Shown here: one piece after another, positions 1 to 11,368 of the stretch
Layout: the number at the start of each line of letters is the position of its first letter
Position numbering within the stretch: position 1 is the stretch's first letter
Made by a program: the position numbers and the translations under genes
Assembly (NCBI GenBank): GCA_013115135.1
Contig: JABANP010000046.1
Location: 124,001-188,000 of the forward strand
Origin: Perkinsus olseni
Lineage: Eukaryota > Perkinsozoa > Perkinsida > Perkinsidae
Length of the DNA: 64,000 bases
Direction: 5' to 3'
The notes under the pieces: model-generated
The model's input: the letters and a program-made list of their open reading frames with translations, nothing else
Database searches by the model: none
Told to the model about the DNA's origin: nothing

Positions 1-288
1 AAGACCAAGAGGTATAAATCTCGTTGATGGGCTCCGCTCTATCCTCACCTTTTCTCGCTCCTTCGCACATTTACTCCCTCAAAGTCTACCCGGTTCTACC
101 CGTCTCCGATCGTCAAAAGGCACACGTGGCGATCATTGGCGGCGCAACCATGGTAGATAGCCACGATGGGTAATTAAACTCGAGAAGCTTTTGGAGAATA
201 GCGAGCCTTCTTCGAAAGATGAGCAGCATAGCGACCCCCAGAGGGAATGTTCGTGACTACCCGCCAGACCTCTGCAAATATCACACTA

Positions 289-370
289 CGACAGCCGCAG
301 GATTCGAACCTGCGCGGGCAGAGCCCAGTGGATTTCTAGTCCACCTCCTTAACCACTCGGACACGCTGTC
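289..370 (-). tRNA. tRNA-Ser(AGA)
   Basis: An 82-nt class II tRNA with a long variable arm. Anticodon loop CTAGAAA gives anticodon AGA (Ser, UCU). D arm, variable arm and T arm all fold. This copy differs from the other AGA copies by one base that turns acceptor pair 7-66 into G-G, so it may be slightly impaired. No CCA is encoded. Confidence 0.93.
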
Positions 371-472
371 ACGGGCGCGCCCGAAATTTTAGGGCGGACA
401 CCAAGGAACTTGTTCGTGCTCGAAATGGAAGTTAGACTTACGGCTTCGAACACAGGAAGCGAGCCACAACGT

Positions 473-554
473 CGACACCTGAGGGATTCGAACCCTCGCG
501 GGCAGAGCCCAACGGCTTAGCAGGCCGCCGCCTTAACCACTCGGCCAAAGTGTC
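473..554 (-). tRNA. tRNA-Ser(GCT)
   Basis: An 82-nt class II tRNA. Anticodon loop CTGCTAA gives GCT (Ser, AGC/AGU). The acceptor 5' GACACTT pairs with AGGTGTC through one G-U. It lies 102 bp upstream of the AGA gene in transcription direction, with no T4 run between them on the transcribed strand. Confidence 0.95.
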
Positions 555-1095
555 ACGTAACCTAGTATATTAAAGCCAACGGAGCAAGCAGGAGGTTTAC
601 TAAGCTTTTGATTGCTTCCGTGAACCGAGCGAGAAGCAAACGATTCTCGCTTCCCGGCAACGCGAGTTGCAGTTACCCAAGTAAGCAGAGGAAAAACTCG
701 TTGTCGTCGATGCTGACGTGGAAGCTAATTTCGAGTGTATCACGTTTCCTGCAAGAGCGCCATCAAACTCCATGGTGTATTGTTCAGAGACGGTGAAGGC
801 TACGAGGAAAACCAAGACGTATAAATCTCATTGATGGGCTTCGCTCTATCCTCACCTTTTCTCGCTCCTTCGCATATCTACTTTTTCAACGTCTAGCCGG
901 TTCTACCTGTCTCCGATCGTCAAAGGGCACACGTGGCGACCATTGGCGGTGCAACCATGGTAGATAGCCACGACGCGTAATTAAACTGGAGAAGTTTTTG
1001 GAGAATAGCGAGCCGGCTTCGAAAGATGAGCAGCATAGCGGCCTCCAGAGGGAATGTTCGTAACTACCCGCCAGACCTCTGCAAATATCACGATA

Positions 1096-1177
1096 CGACA
1101 GCGGCAGGATTCGAACCTGCGCGGGCAGAGCCCAGTGGATTTCTAGTCCACCTCCTTAACCACTCGGACACGCTGTC
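1096..1177 (-). tRNA. tRNA-Ser(AGA)
   Basis: Consensus copy. The acceptor stem GACAGCG/CGCTGTC is fully paired, the anticodon is AGA, and the variable arm is GGGC-TCT-GCCC. Confidence 0.95.
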
Positions 1178-1279
1178 ACGGACGCGCCCGAAATTTTAGC
1201 GCGGACACCGAGGAACTTGTTCGTGCTCGAAATGGAAGTTAGACTTACGGCTTCGAACACAGGAAGCGAGCCACAACGT

Positions 1280-1361
1280 CGACACCTGAGGGATTCGAAC
1301 CCTCGCGGGCAGAGCCCAACGGCTTAGCAGGCCGCCGCCTTAACCACTCGGCCAAAGTGTC
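1280..1361 (-). tRNA. tRNA-Ser(GCT)
   Basis: Identical by eye to the copy at 473-554: anticodon GCT, intact cloverleaf, long variable arm. Confidence 0.95.
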
Positions 1362-1900
1362 ACGTAACCTAATACATAAGCCAACGGAGCAAGCAGGAGG
1401 TTTACTAAGCTTTTGATTGCTTCCGTGAACCGAGCGAGAAGCAAACTATTCTCGCTTCCCGGCAACGCGAGTTGCAGTTACCCAAGTAAGCAGAGGAAAA
1501 ACTCGTTGTCGTCGATGCTGACGTGGAAGCTAATTTCGAGTGTATCACGTTTCCTGCAAGAGCGCCATCAAACTTCATGGTGTATTGTTCAGAGACGGTG
1601 AAGGCTACGAGGAAAACCAAGACGTATAAATCTCATTGATGGGCTTCGCTCTATCCTCACCTTTTCTCGCTCCTTCGCATATCTACTTTCTCAAAGTCTA
1701 GCCGGTTCTACCCGTCTCCGATCGTCAAAGGGCACACGTGGCGACCATTGGCGGTGCAACCATGGTAGATAGCCACGACGCGTAATTAAACTGGAGAAGT
1801 TTTTGGAGAATAGCGAGCCGGCTTCGAAAGATGAGCAGCATAGCGGCCTCCAGAGGGAATGTTCGTGACTACCCGCCAGACCTCTGCAAATATCACGATA

Positions 1901-1982
1901 CGACAGCGGCAGGATTCGAACCTGCGCGGGCAGAGCCCAGTGGATTTCTAGTCCACCTCCTTAACCACTCGGACACGCTGTC
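1901..1982 (-). tRNA. tRNA-Ser(AGA)
   Basis: Identical by eye to the consensus AGA copy at 1096-1177, with complete stems. Confidence 0.95.
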
Positions 1983-2084
1983 ACGGGCGCGCCCGAGATT
2001 TTAGCGCGGACACCGAGGAACTTGTTCGTGCTCGAAATGGAAGTTAGACTTACGGCTTCGAACACAGGAAGCGAGCCACAACGC

Positions 2085-2166
2085 CGACACCTGAGGGATT
2101 CGAACCCTCGCGGGCAGAGCCCAACGGCTTAGCAGGCCGCCGCCTTAACCACTCGGCCAAAGTGTC
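2085..2166 (-). tRNA. tRNA-Ser(GCT)
   Basis: Consensus GCT copy. The only nearby difference (T to C) lies just outside the 3' end of the tRNA. Confidence 0.95.
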
Positions 2167-2705
2167 ACGTAACCTAATACATAAGCCAACGGAGCAAGCA
2201 GGAGGTTTACTAAGCTTTTGATTGCTTCCGTGAACCGAGCGAGAAGCAAACAATTCTCGCTTCCCGGCAACGCGAGTTGCAGTTACCCAAGTAAGCAGAG
2301 GAAAAACTCGTTGTCGTCGATGCTGACGTGGAAGCTTATTTCGAGTGTATCACATTTCCTGCAAGAGCGCCATCAAACTTCATGGTGTATTGTTCAGAGA
2401 CGGTGAAGGCTACGAGGAAAACCAAGACGTATAAATCTCATTGATGGGCTTCGCTCTATCCTCAACTTTTCTCGCTCCTTCGCACATCTACTTTTTTAAA
2501 GTCTAGCCGGTTCTATCCGTCTCCGATCGTCAAAGGGCACACGTGGCGACCATTGGCAGTGCAACCATGGCAGATAGCCCCGACGCGTAATTAAACTGGA
2601 GAAGTTTTTGGAGAATAGCGAGCCGGCTTCGAAGGATGAGCAGCATAGCGGCCTCCAGAGGGAATGTTCGTGACTACCCGCCAGACGTCTGCAAATATCA
2701 CGATA

Positions 2706-2787
2706 CGACAGCGGCAGGATTCGAACCTGCGCGGGCAGAGCCCAGTGGATTTCTAGTCCACCTCCTTAACCACTCGGACACGCTGTC
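2706..2787 (-). tRNA. tRNA-Ser(AGA), last of array 1
   Basis: Consensus AGA copy. Its upstream GCT partner is present only as a decayed relic near 2912-2950. Confidence 0.95.
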
Positions 2788-2911
2788 ACAGGCGCGCCCG
2801 AAATTTTAGGGCGGACACCGAGGAACTTGTTCGTGCTCGAATGGCTATGGAAGTTAGACTTGCGGCTTCGAACACAGGATTACAGAATAACACAGCCGCA
2901 ACAAAGACATT

Positions 2912-2955
2912 GGGAAGATTTGAACCCTCACATAGCCGATGCTTTCGCCTGAGTC
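2912..2955 (-). pseudogene. Decayed tRNA-Ser(GCT) relic
   Basis: At the place where each unit carries the GCT gene, this copy keeps GATTTGAACCCTC (compare GATTCGAACCCTC) and a weak match on either side. The T stem no longer pairs and no anticodon arm is left. It marks the edge between tRNA array 1 and composite block A. Confidence 0.45.
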
Positions 2956-3587
2956 GCCGAGGAGCTTGTTCGAAGAACCGCAACGGTTTTTTAGGCCTCG
3001 GCCACTGAGGCGAACTTTCACGCTGAAAGCGCAGCGGGATATCGTACTCGGGTGTTGGCCATCAATGCACATGCCTTGCCATGCAGCATTGGTGTTCGGT
3101 AGGCAACTCATTTATGCCACCGGCAAACACACTCTAAGCACGGCTCAATACTGGCCCAGTTTTTGGACAACACGGCGTGTTAAACACGACGGTGGTGCAA
3201 GCACCACTGGTGCGCGCATGCTTGCAATGTGTAAGCGACAGATGTTTAGGTGCAGATGAATAATGTTCTAAAACCCTTGAGGTACGAGAGATGTGGAATT
3301 TCAAGCTCATAACTTATGAGCGAGCTCGGGTATGAGAATCGGGCTCTCCCTCTCCGCATCTGCCGAGAATCATAGGACAGACAGCTCTTGGCACCTGCAG
3401 TCGCCGCGAGAAGGCGTGACGCCCTGAGCCTCATTTTTAGCGGATAGCTTCCTCGTGATATCGGTCGTATTGACTCAGAAGTTCGTCTCAAAATTCCGTT
3501 TTAAGAAATCGGATGGCCTTAAAGATGTGCACGAAGTTTTGAAACACCCTTCGCGATCCAAGCATGGTGTTACTGGTTATAACTCAC
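2956..3587. repeat. Junction block X, copy A, and DMT 3' flank
   Basis: About 300 bp (2956-3260) is shared, diverged, with 8928-9230 and 14684-14985. It contains a near-perfect hairpin around GGTGGTGCAAGCACC (3190-3208). The following ~320 bp is the truncated 3' flank of DMT-A. No supported gene lies here; the open frames are short and not conserved as protein. Confidence 0.6.
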
Positions 3588-4560
3588 CCCGAGGAGGATT
3601 AGGATGCCCAAATCAACTCCGCCGAAATCGTAGCCTTTGGCAGCGATAAAGACGCCCATGCAGCCGATCAACATAGACAGGTACCTGACCGTCTATCAGT
3701 GATCGATCGAGAGTGCAGCCTGTGTTGTTCGTTCGACTGCTGATAAATGAGACCAGTCGACCTGTTCTGCATCATGCCAGGTCAACCCTCTGATACCGCC
3801 CCCTTTTTTACTTTATTTTATTTCCTTTCTCCAGGCCGAACGCTACTGCCAACATGCAAGTGCACACGGGCACGAAAGGCTGTACGACTCCCGCCGATGC
3901 CGCTCCTGTGAACATCAACCCATACGGCACGATATTCAGTCGGGTCGCTCTGAGGGAATTGCGATACTCTTCACGACGATCCTTGACAATGGTAGCGTGA
4001 ATGTGGAGCCAGGCTCACCCAGCCAGCCCTTGGATCAATACGGGCTTCACATTAGCCCTTCCCAAACGTAATACTCCTTCGTATTCACCATCAGGACTGA
4101 GGCAAAGAAAGGACCTGACGAAGGGCACCACTCCGGGGCCCACGCTGAGACCGAGGCTCTCACTGACAAAAACGAGAATTTATGAGGCCGTAGGTGCACA
4201 AGGTCACGTAACTATCCGATACTACCTGGTATAGAAGATAATCGGCAGGAGGACCAAACTGACAATACCCCTCATCAAAGAGAATATAGTAGCCGACGTC
4301 TTGCCAAAAATCTGAAAACAACAACAAGGATCTCTCCCCTCCCTCACAACCCTTTTCATTACATCTTCCGAGTGCCGACTGAAGGCCTTGAAACATACGT
4401 AATTCCCCGCAAAAAAGGCTTGCGCGAGAATCATCATCAAATGCGCCCTTACTAAGCCAGTGGAACTAGGGGAAGCCTCAACCTCACGATGCCCTGACAG
4501 ACATAAGGAGGGAGCGGTTTTGTTGGACGGAAGCAACAGCACGCCCTGAAGAGGTACCAT
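3588..4560 (-). CDS. EamA/DMT-type transporter, 5' half (copy A)
   Basis: Drug/metabolite transporter superfamily membrane protein, first EamA half only. Exons follow DMT-D: start ATG at 4560, a first helix with FAGNYVCFKAF, a second helix with IFSLMRGIVSLVLLP, an exon at 4019-4096 (PVLIQGLAG), an exon at 3812-3949 (NIVPYGLMFTGAASAGVV then PFVPVCTCMLAVAFGLE) and an exon at 3588-3684 (YLSMLIG then GVFIAAKGYDFGGVDLG). The last three have GT-AG borders and the same lengths as in copy D (78, 138, 97 nt). After the donor at 3587 the sequence departs from copy D and no second EamA half follows, so a product would have about five helices. The first intron would need a GC donor here. Substrate unknown. 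Either a truncated pseudogene or a half-transporter. Confidence 0.7.
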
Positions 4561-5663
4561 AAAACGTCGGACTCTTCAGCTTCTGATCCTCAGCTATGGG
4601 GGCGAGCAGGCGGGTGCGTGGACCTGGTCCTGGTACCCCCAACGACGTCGTGGAGCTCATCAAGGTAATCGGGAGAGCTAGGGAATAGCGGTACTCGGCT
4701 CCAGTGTGCTCGGAGAGTATACTCAGCAGGATGACGGAGTCCGGTTATGAGTTGCAGTCCTAGTAGTTCTAATGTTATTTTCCTTCTATCGCCCAGAACG
4801 CTCACGTGAGGCGAGCCTGCCCTTGAGCACGGCCTTCAGAGCGACGCACCAGCACAGCGTGGTCCCAATGACAAAACCCCTCAAAATCGGGACTCCAGTA
4901 CCAGGCCGGAACTCGCTCATTACTACGTCGTGAAGAGTCTCGAGTAACTCGCAGTGCAAGCTAGAAAGTGGCCCATCAAGTACGAGAGCTACTCAGAATT
5001 CAGGGGGGTGGTGGAGATGCTGGTGGACTCGACCACCTCTGGAGGGTATGTGAGGGATGGGTACCGTAGTATCTGCGACGGCCGAAAAGGACTCGGGATC
5101 GCTTCCTAATGAAACTCTAACAAGACAGGAAGTGAATTTAGAAGGTAATTTTCTATAAAACCGAGAATACGAGCATTTCGAGGACTCAGTCTCGAATAAC
5201 GAGACATCCTAATGAGCCCCCGTTCTCCAACCACCGTGGTTTGATCTGTGGTTGAACCGCCGATCCTTAGGTAACTTGTAGATAAATTTTTGGCAGCGGC
5301 ACTTAACTTTTTTCCTCATCGTGCCGATTACGTGCACATCAACCAACCCTCTTCACTTGTGTTACTCCCGTTGAGTCAATGCAGACAGTTGAAGGACACT
5401 CAACGACGAACATAAAAGGGATTTCGAGCACCTCGGATCAGCGACAACTCGACTTGGCGATCAGCATCCGACTCAACCTTACAACTGAACGGGGAACACT
5501 GAACCTGGGTAGGTAGAAACTGCCAGTAATAGACGAGTAGGGGAATTCGCTCACGAGCAACGAATCTTCGAAGCAATGAGCCGGAAGCTCGGCGAGACGG
5601 GCCACTGGAGTGTAGCGGCACCCATCCACACGAAGAGGGGATACCAGCGTTGTTGTTCAAGGA
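4561..5663. other. Conserved spacer between DMT-A and UPRT-A
   Basis: Present also in blocks B, C and, in part, D. A plus-strand ATG at 4596 lies 35 bp from the DMT start and opens about 23 codons (MGASRRVRGPGPG...) followed by a GTAATC donor-like site. This opening is kept in all four copies, so a divergent gene is possible, but no downstream exon could be assigned. The rest may be UPRT 3' untranslated sequence. Confidence 0.35.
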
Positions 5664-6898
<1,235 letters not shown>

Positions 6899-7145
6899 GC
6901 CACGAAAAAAAAGCTCAAGAGAGCTGTCAAGATGCGACTGTAAAAGTGCTCCAATCCCGATGGAGGAACCTCCTGGATCCTCGATAAGATGCGAAGGGGT
7001 TCACCATGCCACCCAAGTTGTGGTGAGCCATCCCTTCATCATACAAAGCCCTTTCTCTATGCGCGTGCCCTTATTTTCGAGCGAGCTAGGCATGAAGCTG
7101 ACCTCACGTTACAACCTACGTCTACCTAAGCAGCACCCCCTTCTG
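6899..7145. other. UPRT-A upstream region
   Basis: The 5' flank of UPRT-A, shared with blocks B (11857-12103) and C (18496-18740). No promoter motif recognised. It joins tRNA array 2 at about 7146, inside a unit, at TTTTGGAGAATAGTGAGCC. Confidence 0.6.
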
Positions 7146-7246
7146 CTTTTGGAGAATAGTGAGCCGGCGTCGAAAGATGAGCAGCATAGCGGCCTCCAGA
7201 GGGAATGTACGTGACTACCCGCCAGACCTCTGCAAATAACACGATA

Positions 7247-7328
7247 CGACAGCGGCAGGATTCGAACCTGCGCGGGCAGAGCCCAGTGGATTTCTAGTCC
7301 ACCTCCTTAACCACTCGGACACGCTGTC
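7247..7328 (-). tRNA. tRNA-Ser(AGA)
   Basis: Consensus copy: fully paired acceptor, AGA anticodon, complete variable arm. Confidence 0.95.
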
Positions 7329-7435
7329 ACAGGCGCGCCCGAAATTTTAGGGCGGACACCGAGGAACTTGTTCGTGCTCGAATGCCTATGGAAGTTAGAC
7401 TTACGGCTCCGAACACAGGAAGAGAGCCACAACGT

Positions 7436-7517
7436 CGACACCTGAGGGATTCGAACCCTCGCGGGCAGAACCCAACGGCTTAGCAGGCCGCCGCCTTAAC
7501 CACTCGGCCAAAGTGTC
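7436..7517 (-). tRNA. tRNA-Ser(GCT), variable-arm variant
   Basis: As the other GCT copies, but one C-G pair of the variable-arm stem has become U-G (GGGCTCTGCCC to GGGTTCTGCCC). The stem still forms, so it is probably functional. Confidence 0.93.
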
Positions 7518-8059
7518 ACGCACACTGGTACCTTCAAGCCAACGGAGCAAGCAGGAGGTCTACTCGAAGCTTTTGATTGCTTCCGTGAACCGAGCGAGAA
7601 GCAAACGATTCCCGCTCCCCGGGCAACGCGAGTTGCAGCCAAAGTGAGCAGAGGAAAAACTCGTTGACGTCGATGCTGGCGTGGACGCTAACTTCGAGTG
7701 TATCACGTGTCCTGCGAGAGCGCCATCAAACTTCATGGTGTATTGTTCAGAGACTGTGGAGACCACGAGGGAAAACCAAGAGGTATAAATCTCTTCGATG
7801 GGCTTCGCTCTGTCCTCACCTTTTCTCGCTCCTTCGCACATCTACATTCTAAAAGTCTAGCCGGTTCTACCCGTCTCCGATCGTCAAAGGGCACACATGG
7901 CGACCATCGGCGGTGCAACCGTGGTAGATAGCCACGACGGGTAATTAAACTGAAGAAGCTTTTGGAGAATAGTTAACCGGCGTCGAAAGATGAGCAGCAT
8001 AGCGGCCTCCAGAGGGAATGTACGTGACTACCCGCCAGACCTCTGCAAATAACACGATA

Positions 8060-8141
8060 CGACAGCGGCAGGATTCGAACCTGCGCGGGCAGAGCCCAGT
8101 GGATTTCTAGTCCACCTCCTTAACCACTCGGACACGCTGTC
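8060..8141 (-). tRNA. tRNA-Ser(AGA)
   Basis: Consensus copy with all stems intact. Confidence 0.95.
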
Positions 8142-8248
8142 CCAGGCGCGCCCGAAATTTTAGGGCGGACACCGAGGAACTTGTTCGTGCTCGAATGGCT
8201 ATGGAACTTAGACTTACGGCTCCGAACACAGGAAGAGAGCCACAACGT

Positions 8249-8330
8249 CGACACCTGAGGGATTCGAACCCTCGCGGGCAGAGCCCAACGGCTTAGCAGG
8301 CCCCCGCCTTAACCACTCGGCCAAAGTGTT
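8249..8330 (-). tRNA. tRNA-Ser(GCT), decaying copy
   Basis: Two changes not seen in other GCT copies break stems: position 1 is A (A1-C72 mismatch) and C28 is G (G28-G42 mismatch in the anticodon stem). The anticodon is still GCT. Likely an incipient pseudogene. Confidence 0.8.
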
Positions 8331-8885
8331 ACGCACACTGCTACCTTCAAGCCAACGGAGCAAGCAGGAGGTTTACTCGAAGCTTTTGATTGCTTCCGTG
8401 AACCGAACAAGAAGCAAACGATTCCCGCTACCCGGGAACGCGAGTTGCAGCCAAAGTAAGCAGAGGAAAAACTCGTTGACGTCGATGCTGGCGTGGACGC
8501 TAATTTCGAGTGTATCACGTGTCCTGCGAGAGCGCCATCAAACTTCATGGTGTATTGTTCAGAGACTGTGGAGACCACGAGAGAAAACCAAGAGGTATAA
8601 ATCTCTTCGATGGGCTTCGCTCTGTCCTCACCTTCTCTCGCTCCTTCGCACATCTACATTCTCTAAGTCTAGCCGGTTCTACCCGTCTCCGATCGTCAAA
8701 GGGCACACATAGCGGCGCCATGATGGCGCCCATTGGCGGTGCAACCATGGTAGGTAGCCACAACGGGTAATTAAACTGAAGAAGCTTTTGGAGAATAGTG
8801 AGCCGGCGTCGAAAGATGAGCAGCATAGCGGCCTCCAGAGGGAATGTACGTGACTACCCGCCAGACCTCTGCAAATGACACATTA

Positions 8886-8927
8886 CGACAGCGGCAGGAT
8901 TCGAACCTGCGCGGGCAGAGCCCAGTG
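8886..8927 (-). pseudogene. tRNA-Ser(AGA) 3' half, truncated
   Basis: Keeps the discriminator, acceptor 3' strand, T arm and variable arm up to CCCAGTG, then breaks into junction block X. There is no anticodon arm. The breakpoint is identical in the copy at 14642-14683. Confidence 0.93.
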
Positions 8928-9541
8928 AAGTGAGCCCAGTATCTACGGTTTTCAGGCCTCGCCCACTGAGGCGACCTCTCACGCTGAAAGCGCAGCGGGA
9001 TAGCGTACTCGGGTGTTGGCCACCAATGCACATGCCTTGCCATGCAGCATTGGTGTTCAATGGGAAAGGCATTTATCCCACCGGTAAACACACTCTACGC
9101 ACGGCTCCAGACTGGCCCAGTTTTTAGACGACGAGGCGTGTTAGACACGCCGGTGGTGCAAGCACCACCGTTGCTCACATGCTTGCAATGTGTGAGCGAC
9201 AGATGCTTAGGTAGAGATGAATAATGTTCTTAAACCCCTGAGGTACGAGAGATGTGGAAATTCATAGCTCATAACTTATGAGCGAGCTCGGGTATGAGAA
9301 TCGGGCTCTCCCCCTCCGCATCTGCCGAGAATCATAGGACATTCAGCTCTTGGCACCTGCAGTCGCCGTGAGAAGGCATGACGCCCTGAGCCTCAGTCCC
9401 TCGCGACATCGGTCGTATTGACTCAGAATTTCGTCTCAAAATTCCGTTTTGAAAAATTAGATGGCCTTGAAGGTGTGCACGAAGTTTTGAAACACCCTTC
9501 GCGAGCACCTTCCAAGCATGGTGTTACTGGTTATAACTCAC
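8928..9541. repeat. Junction block X, copy B, and DMT-B flank
   Basis: Nearly identical to 14684-15310. It holds the perfect hairpin CGGTGGTG-CAAG-CACCACCG (9150-9169) followed by a second imperfect inverted repeat GCTCACA...TGTGAGC (9173-9197). No supported coding region. Confidence 0.75.
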
Positions 9542-10529
9542 CCCGAGGAGGATTAAGATGCCTAAATCAACTCCGCCGAAATCGTAGCCTTTGGCAGCGG
9601 TAAAGACGCCCATGCAGCCGATCAACATAGACAGGTACCTGATCGTCTATCAGTGATCGATCGAGAGTGCAGCCTGTGTTGTTCGTTCGACTGCTGATAA
9701 ATGAGACAACGGTGGTTGAACCACCCAGTCGACCTGCTTTGCATCATGCCAGGTCAACCCTTTGATACCGCCCCCTTTTTACTTTATTTTATTTCCTTTT
9801 TCCAGGCCGAACGCTACTGCCAACATGCAAGTGCACACGGGCACGAAAGGCTGCACGACTCCTGCCGATGCCGCTCCTGTGAACATCAACCCATACGGCA
9901 CGATATTCAGTCGGGTCGCTCTGAGGGAATTGCGATACTCTTCACGACGATCCTTGACAATGGCAGCATGAATGTGGAGCCAGCCTCACCCAGCCAGCCC
10001 TTGGATAAATACGGGCTTCACATTAGCCCTTCCCAAACGTAATACTCCTTCGTATTCACCATCAGGACTGAGGCAAAGAAAGGATCTGCCGGAGGGCACA
10101 TCCGGGGGGCCACGCTGAGACCGAGGCTCTCACTGACAAAAACGAGCATTTATGAGGCCATAGGTGCACAAGGTCACGTACCTATCCGATACTACCTGGT
10201 ATAGAAGATAATCGCCAGGAGGACCAAACTGACAATACCTCTCATCAAAGAGAATATAGTAGCCGACATCTTGCCAAAAATCTGAAAACAACAAAAGTCT
10301 CTCCCCTCCCTCACAACCCTTTTCATTACATCTTCCGAGTGTCGACTGAAGGCCTTGAAACATACGTAATTCCCCGCAAAAAAAGGCTTGCGCGAGAATC
10401 ATCATCAAATGCGCCCTTACTAAGCCAGTGGAACTAGGGGAAGCCATCAACCTCACGATGCCCTGACAGACATAAGGAGGAAGCGGTTTTGTTGGACGGA
10501 AGCAACAGCACGCCCTGAAGAGGTACCAT
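9542..10529 (-). pseudogene. EamA/DMT transporter 5' half, frameshifted (copy B)
   Basis: Same exon layout as DMT-A, ending at the same exon 6 donor (9541). Two one-base insertions relative to A and C fall in exon 2: an extra A in GAAGCCATCAACC (near 10445), and seven instead of six A in the run near 10378-10384, which turns the FFAGNY helix out of frame. With the missing second half this is a clear pseudogene. The intron upstream of exon 6 also carries a small palindromic insertion, GGTGGTTGAACCACC (9709-9723). Confidence 0.8.
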
Positions 10530-11368
10530 AAAACGTCGGACTCTTCAGCTTCTGATCCTCAGCTATGGGGGCGAGCAGGCGGGTGCGTGGACCTGGTCCT
10601 GGTACCCCCAACGACGTCGTGGAGCTCATCAAGGTAATCGGGAAAGCTAGGGAATAGCGGTACTCGGCTCCAGTGTGCTCGGAGAGTATACTCAGCAGGA
10701 TGACGGAGTCCGGTTATGAGTTGCAGTCCTAGTTGTTCTAATGCTATTTTTCTTCTATCGCCCAGAACGCTCACGTGAGGCGAGCCTGCCCTTGAGCACG
10801 GCCTTCAGAGTAACGCACCAGCACTGCGTGGTCCCAATGACAGAACCCCTCAAAATCGAGACTCCAGTACCAGGCCCGAACTCGCTCATTACTACGTCGT
10901 GAAGAGTCTCGAGTAACTCGCAGTGCAAGCTAGAAAGTGGCCCATCAAGTACGAGAGCTACTGAGAATCCAGGGGGGTGGTGGAGATCGTGGTGGTCTCG
11001 ACCACCTCTGGAGAGTATGTGAGGGATGGGTACCGTAGTATCTGCGACGGCCGAGAAGGACTCGGAATCGCTTCCTAAAGAAACTCTAACAAGACAGGAA
11101 GTGCATTTAGAAGGTAATTCTCTATAAAACCGAGAATACGGGCTTTTCGAGGACTCAGTCTCGAATAACGAGACATTTTAATGAGCCCCCGTTCTCCAAC
11201 CACCGTGGTTTGATCTGTGGTTGAACCGCCGATCCTTAGGTAACTTCTAGACGAATTTTTGGCAGCGGCACTTAACTTTTTTCCTCATCGTGCCGATTAC
11301 GTGCACATCAACCAACCCTCTTCACTTGTGTTACTCCCGTTGAGTCAATGCAGACAGTTGAAGGACAC
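10530..11368. other. Conserved spacer between DMT-B and UPRT-B
   Basis: Copy of 4561-5405 with few changes, including the plus-strand ATG at 10565. No recognisable gene. Confidence 0.4.

Larger units (their letters stand above)
1..2911. repeat. tRNA-Ser tandem array 1 (~805 bp units)
   Basis: Direct repeats with one tRNA-Ser(AGA) and one tRNA-Ser(GCT) per unit; AGA copies are spaced 807, 805 and 805 bp apart. The ~540 bp spacer holds no recognised gene. It has a TATA-like TATAAAT (near 12, 820 and 1626) and a GGCGCGCC palindrome between the paired tRNAs. The window opens inside a unit, so the array continues to the left. It ends at a decayed GCT relic near 2912. Confidence 0.95.
7146..8927. 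repeat. tRNA-Ser tandem array 2 (~813 bp units)
   Basis: Two full tRNA-Ser pairs plus a truncated third AGA gene; AGA spacing is 813 and 826 bp. The spacers are more like array 3 than array 1. The junction into the array (GCTTTTGGAGAATAG) matches that of array 3. Confidence 0.95.

Noticed and set aside
8771..9091. 106-codon minus-strand frame across a tRNA and block X (also 14527-14847)
   Set aside because: It reads antisense or sense through a truncated tRNA and hairpins, and the copies are open only because the duplications are recent; no domain.
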